A DNA stretch of 6,491 nt, taken from positions 1 through 6,491 of the forward strand of contig CAMLQS010000293.1 of NCBI GenBank assembly GCA_946482165.1, given 5' to 3'. The DNA comes from an uncultured Verrucomicrobiota bacterium (GTDB taxonomy: Bacteria; Verrucomicrobiota; Verrucomicrobiae; Opitutales; Opitutaceae). The notes below the pieces were generated by a model. The model worked only from the letters and a program-made list of their open reading frames with translations, made no database searches and had not been told where the DNA came from. The translations under genes and the position numbers were made by a program. This document shows, piece by piece, positions 1 to 4,938 of this stretch; the first letter of the stretch is position 1, and each line of letters opens with the position of its first letter.

Positions 1-629
1 GCGCCCGCGCCATCCTCGCCGCCGTCGATCTCGTCGCCTGCGAAGACACCCGCACCACCGGCTCACTCCTCACGCGCCTCGGCCTCCACAAGCCCCTCAT
101 CGCCTACCACGACCACAACGAAACCGAAGCCGCCGAACACCTCGCCGCCCAGCTCGCCACCGGCAAATCCGTCGCCCTCGTCTCCGACGCCGGCACCCCC
201 GCGATCAGCGACCCCGGGTTCCGCCTCGTCCGCGCCTGCCGGCGCCAAAACCTCCCCGTTGTCCCCGTCCCCGGCCCCTGCGCCCTCGCCGCCATCCTCA
301 GCGCAAGCGGGCTTCCCACCAACGGCTTCCTCTTCGCGGGTTTCCTCCCGGCCAAAACCGCCGCCCGCACTGCCTTCCTGGAGAAGTACCGGGATTTCGA
401 CTACACGCTCGCGCTCTACGAAAGCTGCCACCGCATCGACAAGTTCGCCGCCGAGATCCTCGCGACCTATGGTCCCGAACGAGTCGTCTGCATCGCCAAG
501 GAAGTGACCAAGCTCCACGAGCTCTTCCTTGTCGGAACCGCGGCCGAAGTGGAGCAACGCCTCGCCAAAACCAGCCTCAAGGGCGAGTTCGTCGTCCTCA
601 TCGCCCCCGCATCCTTCACGCTCTGAGCT
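1..629 (+). CDS. rsmI: 16S rRNA (cytidine(1402)-2'-O)-methyltransferase RsmI, 5' end missing
   Basis: RsmI uses S-adenosylmethionine to 2'-O-methylate C1402 in the decoding centre of 16S rRNA, acting on the small subunit in the cytoplasm. The reading frame enters at base 3 and gives 208 residues before TGA. Landmarks of the tetrapyrrole-methylase-fold RsmI family follow in order: VDLVACEDTRTTG (residues 8-20), AYHDHNE (34-40), VALVSDAGTPAISDPG (57-72), VPVPGPCA (87-94), SGLPTNGF (102-109), GFLPAK (113-118), LALYESCHR (136-144), IAKEVTKLHE (164-173) and KGEFVVLI (193-200). About 20 N-terminal residues, including the usual ATPIGNL segment, lie outside the window. The protein stops soon after the KGEFVVLI strand, so it lacks the C-terminal extension of the E. 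coli enzyme; short forms are common. Third positions are almost all C or G, unlike the genes to the right, which suggests this is the core-genome edge of the window. Confidence 0.97.
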
Positions 630-669
630 CGGCGGGATTGCATATCCAGACCGCAAGCAACGATTGAAC

Positions 670-718
670 GGACGTGGGGTCTGTATCCGTTAGGTTCTTT
701 TACCAGTAACAGACGTCC
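670..718. repeat. Imperfect inverted repeat 3' of rsmI
   Basis: GGACG (670-674) and TCTGT (680-684), separated by TGGGG, together pair with ACAGACGTCC (709-718) across a 24-nt loop. It begins 41 bases after the rsmI stop, so it could form in the tail of the rsmI transcript. No T-run follows it, so it is not a canonical intrinsic terminator. The rest of 630-759 shows no gene or recognisable site. Confidence 0.4.
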
Positions 719-759
719 ATGGAATAGGAGGTCGGGGCCTTCGAACCACCGATTTTAAA

Positions 760-1015
760 ACCACTAATGAATCGCCCAACGTGGCGATTCTCTGGGAGCG
801 GCTCCGGCTAATCGCCTCCGCAGTGGAGCGGAGGTGTCGGCTAATCGCCGACGGAGGATGCCGATCCGCTGATTTTCACCACCCAAAGACGCTAAATACA
901 CAAAAGCAGAGGAGGCGGTCAAACGCGGCATCAGCCGCGCCTCCGCTCAATCGCCGGAGCCATTGGCGAGAGGCCGCTCACAGAGAATCGCCCATTGGGC
1001 GATTCCATTAGCGGT
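760..1015. repeat. 256-bp inverted-repeat (MITE-like) element 1
   Basis: The ends are reverse complements with small indels: left ACCACTAATGAATCGCC begins at 760 and right GGCGATTCCATTAGCGGT ends at 1015. Further in, CAGAGAATCGCC (981-992) matches the complement of 783-794, and GCCGGAGCC (953-961) the complement of the bases around 801-809. Each end is also a small hairpin (AATCGCC/GGCGATT on the left, AATCGCCC/GGGCGATT on the right). Inside are a hairpin CCTCCGC/GCGGAGG (815-834), a two-part hairpin GGAGGC...GCCTCC (911-944) with inner GCGGC/GCCGC, and a direct repeat CGGCTAATCGCC at 805 and 838. No convincing coding sequence is present and I see no clear target-site duplication. It occupies the convergent gap between rsmI and the - strand genes. 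Confidence 0.7.
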
Positions 1016-1081
1016 CACCACGCCGAATTCGAAGAATCACAATCGTCGATCCCACCCGTATTCGAACTTAACGGAGTAGTG

Positions 1082-1537
1082 CTAGGCCACCTTTTTTATG
1101 TTTTCGAGAATTCGGTCGGTGAACTCCATGAATTGTGCGTCAGATGCGAGGCGGGGAGCCAATACATCGAAAGCAACCACCCCGCTTTTATAGGAGAATA
1201 TCCGAAATTTACGCTTCTTGGCGCCTATCGCACAGAGAGCGACCCCAAAGACGAAAGGGACGATACCTATCGGCAAGCTTCGCGCGTTATGCATCCCCGA
1301 AAGGGAAACGAGCCAGAAGATGGCAAACAATAGGAAGAGCGCGCCCAAGAAGAGTAAACTTGATCGCTTCTGCCCGGCGTCGAAGTGAGGTTTTAGGTCA
1401 GCAAGCGGAACCGTGACCTCGCGTGAGATGAATCCCGTCGTCTGAATTGAGATCACCAGCTTCTCGTCGTAGAGCGCAAATTTCCGCCCGCCGGTGTTCC
1501 AGTTGTCTTTGTAGGCGTGGTTGGGCGCAATGCTCAT
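1082..1537 (-). CDS. Two-helix membrane protein, possibly a PH-like domain split by a TM hairpin
   Basis: 151 residues starting MSIAPNHAYK. I do not recognise the family by name. Residues 17-48 look like alternating beta strands (RKFALYDEKLVISI, then REVTVPLADLKP). Two hydrophobic helices follow at about 61-80 and 88-106, then a basic KKRKFR stretch, more strand-like sequence (112-127) and a final amphipathic helix (FMEFTDRILENIKKV, 136-150). Strands, a membrane hairpin, strands and a C-terminal helix resemble small bacterial pleckstrin-like membrane proteins; that is inference from pattern only. The ATG at 1537 was chosen because it overlaps the TGA of the upstream kinase gene (ATGA), a classic translational-coupling junction; the longer frame reaching 1675 would lie inside the kinase gene. 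Co-expression with the kinase suggests a membrane-lipid-related or accessory role. Confidence 0.8.
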   Translation of the reverse strand: MSIAPNHAYKDNWNTGGRKFALYDEKLVISIQTTGFISREVTVPLADLKPHFDAGQKRSSLLFLGALFLLFAIFWLVSLSGMHNARSLPIGIVPFVFGVALCAIGAKKRKFRIFSYKSGVVAFDVLAPRLASDAQFMEFTDRILENIKKVA

Positions 1538-1884
1538 GTCTGTATATATGGATAGAAAAGAAGAAGGCCTGCGGCGCCGGCCCCCATCGAGGTCGCAAGA
1601 ACGCAGAATGCCGCGACATCTTTCGCGTGTTTGATCCGCTCGCGCCATTCCGATGTGACCTCGTCCGAAAGACACTCAATAGCCGTGTTCAATGCTTCGG
1701 CCGCCCAAACCGAGGTGATGCAGAGGCATAGCACAATCCAATCTTGCCGCGACACGCGGTGGTAAATTGCGGCCCCGATCACCAAGATAGTGGCCGCAAG
1801 ATGAATTCGGGCATGCACTTGGGTAACCAGGAGCGTCCGAAATCCGTCGATTGCATGGCCAAATGCTCGAATGCGTGCTCTCAT
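1534..1884 (-). CDS. dgkA: Diacylglycerol/undecaprenol kinase, DgkA family
   Basis: 116 residues, close to the usual 115-130 of this family of trimeric integral-membrane kinases, which use ATP-Mg to phosphorylate diacylglycerol or undecaprenol on the cytoplasmic face. The active-site signature is intact: AAEALNTAIECLSDEV at 61-76 holds the conserved E63, N66, E70 and D74, and HAKDVAA at 86-92 holds the conserved K88-D89. HARIHLAA (24-31) matches the RIH segment typical of Gram-positive-type/undecaprenol-kinase members rather than E. coli DgkA. Three hydrophobic helices lie at about 29-44, 48-66 and 90-112, after an N-terminal amphipathic segment. I prefer the ATG at 1884 (MRARIRAF), which gives the usual family start; the frame stays open to 1929. 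Its stop overlaps the start of the next gene. Lipid substrate cannot be assigned from sequence. Confidence 0.93.
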   Translation of the reverse strand: MRARIRAFGHAIDGFRTLLVTQVHARIHLAATILVIGAAIYHRVSRQDWIVLCLCITSVWAAEALNTAIECLSDEVTSEWRERIKHAKDVAAFCVLATSMGAGAAGLLLFYPYIQT

Positions 1885-1892
1885 ACTCTTTT

Positions 1893-1978
1893 GTCTAAAA
1901 TGAGCCGTATGGGCTCTTGGCGGGAGCATGCGCCGAGACGTTCCATGACAAGTATCCGGCTTCGTTCGGGGATTAGGC
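1893..1978 (-). repeat. attC-like imperfect palindrome between two - strand genes
   Basis: On the + strand GTCTAAA (1893-1899) and ATTAGGC (1972-1978) are near reverse complements. Inside them GAGCCGTAT and ATCCGGCTT form a second imperfect arm pair. This outer-box/inner-box layout over 86 bp resembles integron attC sites, whose outer boxes read RYYYAAC and GTTRRRY; here the invariant AAC/GTT triplets read AAA/ATT, so the match is incomplete. It fills the gap between the stop at 1991 and the dgkA start. It may equally be a transcript-end hairpin. The inner part belongs to the motif family also seen at 2912, 3725, 4375 and 6010. Confidence 0.35.
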
Positions 1979-1990
1979 GCACGTTGACCC

Positions 1991-2434
1991 TCATGTGTAG
2001 TCGTTCACCAGCCCCAGGCGAAACAAAATATAATACACGCGGATTTTGGCCGAATGATCATCGAAGGCATAATATTTCCTTTTGGTTCCGGAGGGTGCCA
2101 CCACGCCGATGTGATCTAGCTTCATTCTCTCGTGCCGAGTCTTCCCCTCGAACCGAATCTCGATATCCCATTCCGAGCCGGACTCGGAATATCCTCCGAT
2201 ATCCGAGCCCGGGGCGGGGTCATCGTGAATCGCTTTCACCATCAGAATCCGCCCCCTTTCGAAACGGACCTCCGAATAGCCACAGGCGCAGTAGTTCAGC
2301 CGATTCATCCGCTCGATGGATGCCGGCGAAAAATACCACGCGAGCACTCCGAGACACGCGCCGCTCGCAAGCCCGACGCATATCTTCAGGCGCTGTCTTC
2401 GAAACAAACCGATGCTTTGTGAGAAGGAAATCAT
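1991..2434 (-). CDS. Small membrane-anchored protein with repeat-derived N-terminus
   Basis: 147 residues; function not recognised. A basic N-terminus (FRRQRLK, 11-17) leads into one hydrophobic helix at about 18-35, which would anchor the rest outside the cytoplasm under the positive-inside rule. The remainder is strand-rich, with a YCACGY motif (48-53), an acidic Gly/Ser stretch (DIGGYSESGSEWD, 78-90) and several charged strands. The start codon and first ~16 codons lie in a repeat copy (2388-2466) related to the left half of the 329-bp element nearby. The ATG at 2434 is needed to keep the helix whole, because the next methionine is residue 43; no good ribosome-binding site precedes it. The gene has therefore either acquired its start from the element or had an original start displaced by it. 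The dgkA gene follows 106 bp downstream. Confidence 0.65.
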   Translation of the reverse strand: MISFSQSIGLFRRQRLKICVGLASGACLGVLAWYFSPASIERMNRLNYCACGYSEVRFERGRILMVKAIHDDPAPGSDIGGYSESGSEWDIEIRFEGKTRHERMKLDHIGVVAPSGTKRKYYAFDDHSAKIRVYYILFRLGLVNDYT

Positions 2435-2466
2435 GTTCGGCCGAGGCGACCGAAGCGGAGGCGGGC
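2388..2466. repeat. Diverged partial copy of element 2 overlapping a gene start
   Basis: These 79 bases align without gaps to 2631-2709, the left half of the 329-bp element, with 65 identities. All 14 differences are transitions. Both copies begin AGGCGCTGTCTTCGAAA. There is no matching right arm beside this copy, so it is a truncated element. It provides the ATG of the - strand gene at 2434; the equivalent position in the intact left arm reads ATA on that strand. Confidence 0.8.
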
Positions 2467-2532
2467 TATGTTGTTCATGGTGTCCATCGTTACGGAAAAT
2501 TTCTCATTCATCTTAGATCCCGAAGATGGATA

Positions 2533-2861
2533 AACCGCTAAGATACACTAAGGATCGCTAAATGAAAGACTAGGGCGTCTGGACCGCAAATTCATTCTTT
2601 CACCCGACGGGGGAAGAGGTCATGGAGTTTAGGCGCTGTCTTCGAAATAAACCAGCGCTCCGTGAGAGGGAAATTATGCTCGGCCAAGGCGGCCGAGGTG
2701 GAGGCGGACCAGAGGTCCGTGCCACCTCGGGCAACGCAGGCCCAGCGTGATTTCCCTCTCACCCGCAGGGCGTCAGCAGAGCGCTGGTTTATTTCGAAGA
2801 CAGCGCCTAAGGTAACGGAGCGAAGGGTTGATTTAGCGGTGCTTAGCGAAATTTAGCGGTT
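2533..2861. mobile_element. 329-bp inverted-repeat (MITE-like) element 2, no transposase
   Basis: The outer ends are AACCGCTAA (2533-2541) and TTAGCGGTT (2853-2861), with a second matching pair CGCTAAAT (2556-2563) and ATTTAGCG (2831-2838), giving imperfect 31-bp terminal repeats (25 of 31 matching). The right end carries two copies of TTAGCGGT (2833, 2853). Inside sits the long hairpin described separately. No transposase or other convincing open frame is present, so any movement would have to be driven in trans. The termini match those of the 256-bp element (ACCRCTAA/TTAGCGGT). I see no unambiguous target-site duplication. It occupies most of the non-coding stretch 2435-2980, in which I find no gene. 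Confidence 0.7.
2629..2810. repeat. Long perfect inverted repeat with nested stems inside element 2
   Basis: Bases 2629-2660 are the exact reverse complement of 2779-2810, a 32-bp perfect arm pair starting TTAGGCGCTGTCTTCGAAAT. Next inward, GTGAGAGGGAAAT (2662-2674) pairs with ATTTCCCTCTCAC (2750-2762), the right side carrying 16 extra bases (2763-2778). Then CCGAGGTGG (2693-2701) pairs with CCACCTCGG (2722-2730), and the tip is CGGACC-AGA-GGTCCG (2705-2719). In all 60 Watson-Crick pairs fold 182 bases. As RNA on either strand this would be very stable; as DNA it could extrude a cruciform. Confidence 0.9.
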
Positions 2862-2911
2862 CAAAACACTCCGTCTCGTTCGTCGAACTGCGGGATTTGG
2901 GTTCATTCCGA

Positions 2912-2950
2912 CCGACGCCCAAACCGATCCCGCCAGACAATCGGCTTCGC
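2912..2950 (-). repeat. Intergenic AAGCCG-type motif, copy downstream of the 3271-2981 gene
   Basis: On the - strand this copy begins CGAAGCCGATTGTCTGG and continues to GGGATCGG and TTTGGGCGTCGG. It begins about 31 bases after the stop at 2981. Its first 13 bases after the leading CG context recur exactly at 3727-3739, and its later part aligns with bases near 4365-4388. It is one of about five degenerate copies of a motif found in the gaps between the - strand genes, all in the same orientation. Confidence 0.4.
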
Positions 2951-2980
2951 CCTGCCATTTCGCCAAGCTCTGTTCCGCAT

Positions 2981-3271
2981 TTATCCCAGCAGGGCGCGAA
3001 AGAAAACAAACGAAATCCACACGAGCATCATGGGCGCCAGAGACAAGGCGTAAAACGGCCCCCAATCCATTCTGGATTTTGCTTTAAATATAGTTCCACA
3101 CACGGCGCATGTCACCATCCACACAACGGCTAATCCAAAAAGCGCCAATGGGATCGGTCGGTGCGCATCTGCAAGTGCAGTCGCCCAAATGAGGGGAGCC
3201 GGGACGCTCCATCCGGGCAACAGCAGCAGCCACAGCTTCTTTCGCTTACAGGGTAGCGGAGGTGGCTTCAT
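2981..3271 (-). CDS. Three-helix small membrane protein, unknown
   Basis: 96 residues starting MKPPPLPCKR. Hydrophobic helices at about 13-34, 41-61 and 72-93, with the basic CKRKK segment before the first (inside) and FKAKSR (62-67) between the second and third. A CAVC motif sits near the end of helix 2 (C55, C58). There is no recognised domain and no sizeable soluble part, so it is an integral membrane protein of unknown role. The frame is open to 3343, but the upstream stretch is low-quality sequence; the ATG at 3271 sits just behind AAAGGAA, a purine-rich stretch that is rather close for a ribosome-binding site. Its 3' side faces the 329-bp palindromic element. Confidence 0.65.
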   Translation of the reverse strand: MKPPPLPCKRKKLWLLLLPGWSVPAPLIWATALADAHRPIPLALFGLAVVWMVTCAVCGTIFKAKSRMDWGPFYALSLAPMMLVWISFVFFRALLG

Positions 3272-3376
3272 TTCCTTTGGCCAATGCCACGCGACACGCC
3301 GAGGCAAATGGCCTGGCAGCGGCGCAAGCCAGGACCGTGACACATACCGGAGCGGGCCCTCTTCGGTTTGCCGAGC

Positions 3377-3637
3377 TCAGTTTTCATTCTTGTTTATTCT
3401 CGCCTTTAAGAGCGCCTCCCGGTCTGCAGGCGTTCCCCTGGCGAACTCGATGCCGCCGGAACAAAGCCAATAGGCGGCAGGACCGATGATCGGTGCGCAG
3501 ACGATGAGCGCGATCCAAGTAGCTTTCGAATTCGTGGAAGCACCGGATTCAAGAAGGGAAACGATTGCCCTTGCCGATATCCAGACGACGGCCACAGAGC
3601 CGAGCCAAATGAGAATACGCACGAGATTGGGTTCCAT
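3377..3637 (-). CDS. PLDc_N-like two-helix membrane protein
   Basis: 86 residues from MEPNLVRILI. Helix 1 spans about 5-28 and helix 2 about 40-59. The second reads KATWIALIVCAPIIGPAAYW (38-57), matching the pattern of the PLDc_N (phospholipase-D-nuclease N-terminal) membrane domain: an aromatic start, a proline mid-helix, then GP and an aromatic near the end. The domain occurs at the start of cardiolipin synthases and also alone in small membrane proteins; alone it has no known activity. A short charged tail (RGTPADREALLKARINKNEN) follows. The start at 3637 has GGA about 10 bases upstream; ATG at 3652 (adding MENNF) is the alternative and has no better site. Confidence 0.7.
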   Translation of the reverse strand: MEPNLVRILIWLGSVAVVWISARAIVSLLESGASTNSKATWIALIVCAPIIGPAAYWLCSGGIEFARGTPADREALLKARINKNEN

Positions 3638-3724
3638 AAAATTATTTTCCATCCAGATCAACGCTCAAACCGTGCGACATGGGCCCTTGGTAAGCAACGT
3701 CGCGAAACGAAGCTGCAGACACCC

Positions 3725-3740
3725 AAACAATCGGCTTCGA
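3725..3740 (-). repeat. Intergenic AAGCCG-type motif, copy downstream of the 4323-3832 gene
   Basis: The - strand reads CGAAGCCGATTGTTTGG, sharing a 13-base exact match (+ strand ACAATCGGCTTCG at 3727-3739) with 2937-2949. The flanking + strand ACACCCAAAC (3719-3728) resembles ACGCCCAAAC at 2915-2924. CGAAGC just to the left (from about 3707) pairs with GCTTCG here. The rest of the 3638-3831 gap has a GGCGG/CCGCC hairpin around 3786-3813 and no gene. Confidence 0.4.
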
Positions 3741-3831
3741 TCCGGTGCGCCGTCAAATTCCGTGGTGTTCATCTAGAGTCTGTTTGGCGGATAATTCGGG
3801 GTATTCACCGCCCCCCAGGATTCGCAAAGCA

Positions 3832-4323
3832 TCACATCTTAAAATCGATAAAATCAACTTCCTCCGAGTGAACTCCGGGGAGCGTGGCGAGGTGGATGCG
3901 AACGATTTCGAGCAACGCCTCGTCATGCGAATAGAAGTCCCAGTATGCTCCGTCGATGCTAAAGAAACAATGCGGAATATGCCGCTCCATGAATTCGTAA
4001 TCACGCGGCTCCAAATGCGCGAATACGACCTCGGCATCTGGTGCGGAATCGAAGCCGAAAAGGCTGGACCAATCATCATTCACAAACTCCGCAAGCCTGG
4101 GCAGGAGCGTATCGGGTGCGACATAGCCATTGTTGTCGGGGAATCGCGCGCCCGCATCACGATTATCCGCCCTGTCGCACGTATCGAATGGCCACGATTG
4201 ATAGAGCCAGTGAAGGGCCGAAAGCCGCGGCAGAATAGGCGCGAAGAAGTAGGCGAAAGACGATCCTGCGTAGGGGCAGATGCCGCCCGCAGGTGAACTG
4301 TCATGGATGCGCAGGCCTTTCAT
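3832..4323 (-). CDS. Acidic soluble protein of unknown function, immunity-protein-like
   Basis: 163 residues starting MKGLRIHDSS; no signal peptide or membrane helix. It is acidic and rich in Phe, Tyr and Trp. The C-terminal part holds the most family-like segment: PHCFFSIDGAYWDFYSHDEA (117-136), then an amphipathic helix (LLEIVRIHL) and an acidic end (SEEVDFIDFKM). Small acidic proteins with a DGAYW-type segment recall cytoplasmic immunity proteins of bacterial toxin systems, but no toxin gene is next to it, so this is only a suggestion. The start at 4323 is well supported by GGAG five bases upstream (4332-4329); the ATG at 4338 lies upstream of that site. The + strand frame opposite it is less protein-like and is treated as a shadow. 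Confidence 0.7.
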   Translation of the reverse strand: MKGLRIHDSSPAGGICPYAGSSFAYFFAPILPRLSALHWLYQSWPFDTCDRADNRDAGARFPDNNGYVAPDTLLPRLAEFVNDDWSSLFGFDSAPDAEVVFAHLEPRDYEFMERHIPHCFFSIDGAYWDFYSHDEALLEIVRIHLATLPGVHSEEVDFIDFKM

Positions 4324-4415
4324 TTCTGCTCCGCCCAACGAGGATGAGCGAACCGAATACTCGGCGCCGACCGTGCGCCAGAACGATCCGAGACAACTAT
4401 TCGGCTTTGTTTCAT
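4320..4415 (-). CDS. Possible 31-codon leader ORF overlapping the next start
   Basis: ATG at 4415 opens a 31-residue frame (MKQSRIVVSDRSG..., basic) ending in a TGA that overlaps the ATG of the 163-residue gene as ATGA. GAGGA lies about 10 bases before the start. The frame runs through the inverted repeat at 4353-4404. A short open frame of this size can arise by chance, so I list it as a candidate only. Confidence 0.2.
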   Translation of the reverse strand: MKQSRIVVSDRSGARSAPSIRFAHPRWAEQK

Positions 4416-4450
4416 GTGCTGCATATCCTCATTTTCAATTTCGGTTAGTC
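4333..4450 (-). repeat. Nested palindromes upstream of the 4323-3832 gene, attC-like boxes
   Basis: On the + strand GCCCAAC (4333-4339) fits the integron outer box RYYYAAC, and GTTAGTC (4444-4450) fits GTTRRRY at all but one base. Inside, CCGAATA (4353-4359) pairs with TATTCGG (4398-4404) and CTCGG (4360-4364) with CCGAG (4388-4392); GGCGC/GCGCC (4363-4379) is an alternative tip. The left spacer is about 13 bases and the right about 39, too unequal for a standard attC. On the - strand, 4410-4375 aligns with 1965-1929 at roughly three bases in four. It covers most of the 158-bp gap between the stop at 4482 and the start at 4323. Confidence 0.4.
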
Positions 4451-4481
4451 AGTCGGTGAACGCGCGCGTCATTTTTTAGCT

Positions 4482-4847
4482 TTATCCGCGCTTCTTGAAA
4501 AACTTAAGAACATCAAAATAGTCAATGTAATCAAATACCGCTCCGGAATCAGTCCAGTGGTAAGTGCAGCCATGCTTCCGAGCGAACACCTCCAGGCGGG
4601 CCGGGATCCAACCGATTCCGTTCAGCAAAGTATCGAAGCTTTCACTTCCCGCCAAGGGCCCGTCCGTCCGGTCGAGATGCTCCAACTCGGAACGAATACG
4701 CCAGATTCCGTTCTGGAGAAACGGCGCCCCAAGCCGAAGCACGACGCGACGCTTCTCTCCGTCCGGAAAAATCGCATCGATCTCCTGGGTGGCGATGTCG
4801 ACGCCTGAATCTCCTTCGAATCGGTGCAGAAATGGCGGTGGAATCAT
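4482..4847 (-). CDS. Small soluble protein of unknown function
   Basis: 121 residues with no signal peptide or membrane helix. The order is a strand (VDIATQEIDAIF, 16-27), a hairpin turn PDGEKRRVVLRLGAPF (28-43), another strand pair (GIWRIRSELEHL), a likely helix (SESFDTLLNGIGWIPARLEV, 68-87) and an aromatic, charged C-terminus (DYIDYFDVLKFFKKRG). A strand-turn-strand with RLGAP followed by a helix beginning Ser/Asp-Phe-Asp-x-Leu is reminiscent of small DUF6968-type orphan proteins, but I cannot confirm that. The ATG at 4847 has only a weak GAGA site; no better start exists in frame. It is separated by 91 bp from the upstream gene and 158 bp from the downstream gene, so it may have its own promoter. 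Confidence 0.6.
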   Translation of the reverse strand: MIPPPFLHRFEGDSGVDIATQEIDAIFPDGEKRRVVLRLGAPFLQNGIWRIRSELEHLDRTDGPLAGSESFDTLLNGIGWIPARLEVFARKHGCTYHWTDSGAVFDYIDYFDVLKFFKKRG

Positions 4848-4853
4848 TTATAT

Positions 4854-4926
4854 TTCTCGGAAGTTACTATGCGCAGAATATTACCTGATTTGATGCCCCG
4901 CGCCATCTCGGGAGGTTTACCGAGAA
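4854..4926. repeat. Inverted repeat spanning the 4848-4938 gap
   Basis: TTCTCGG (4854-4860) pairs with CCGAGAA (4920-4926), and GCGC (4871-4874) with GCGC (4900-4903). The structure fills nearly the whole gap between two - strand genes, as do the palindromes at 1893-1978 and 4333-4450, although it lacks the AAGCCG motif. It ends shortly before the 4847 start, so it would be in that gene's leader or in the tail of the upstream transcript. Confidence 0.4.
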
Positions 4927-4938
4927 TTGGAGCATCGC

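Noticed and set aside
63..656. A 197-codon frame antisense to rsmI
   Set aside because: Its Gly/Glu/Val-rich low-complexity product is the usual reflection of a GC-rich gene on the other strand; the + strand frame is an unmistakable RsmI.
995..1333. A 112-codon + strand frame
   Set aside because: It starts inside the right terminal repeat of element 1 and runs antisense to the 151-residue membrane protein; no independent support.
1744..2541. A 265-codon open frame on the + strand, the longest in the window
   Set aside because: It lies opposite the dgkA gene and the 147-residue membrane gene, is dominated by Arg, Ser and Pro, and shows no domain. The - strand frames have recognisable signatures (dgkA) or membrane topology.
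760..2861. CRISPR array
   Set aside because: The repeats are inverted and nested, not regularly spaced direct repeats with unique spacers, and no cas gene is present.
2853..3065. A 70-codon - strand frame
   Set aside because: It overlaps the end of the three-helix membrane gene in another frame and ends in the edge of element 2; its composition is not protein-like.
3377..3637. A phospholipase D or cardiolipin synthase gene
   Set aside because: Only the N-terminal PLDc_N-type membrane segment is present; the protein ends soon after it and has no HKD catalytic motifs.
3745..4296. A 183-codon + strand frame opposite the 163-residue gene
   Set aside because: It has no good start signal and no coherent fold pattern, while the - strand frame has GGAG at the right distance and a family-like DGAYWDFY segment. 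Only one is likely real, and the - strand is consistent with its neighbours.
1893..4450. Canonical integron attC sites
   Set aside because: I looked for RYYYAAC...GTTRRRY pairs at each gene boundary. Only 4333-4450 approaches this, with one mismatch and very unequal spacers; 1893-1978 lacks the invariant triplets. I therefore list them only as attC-like.
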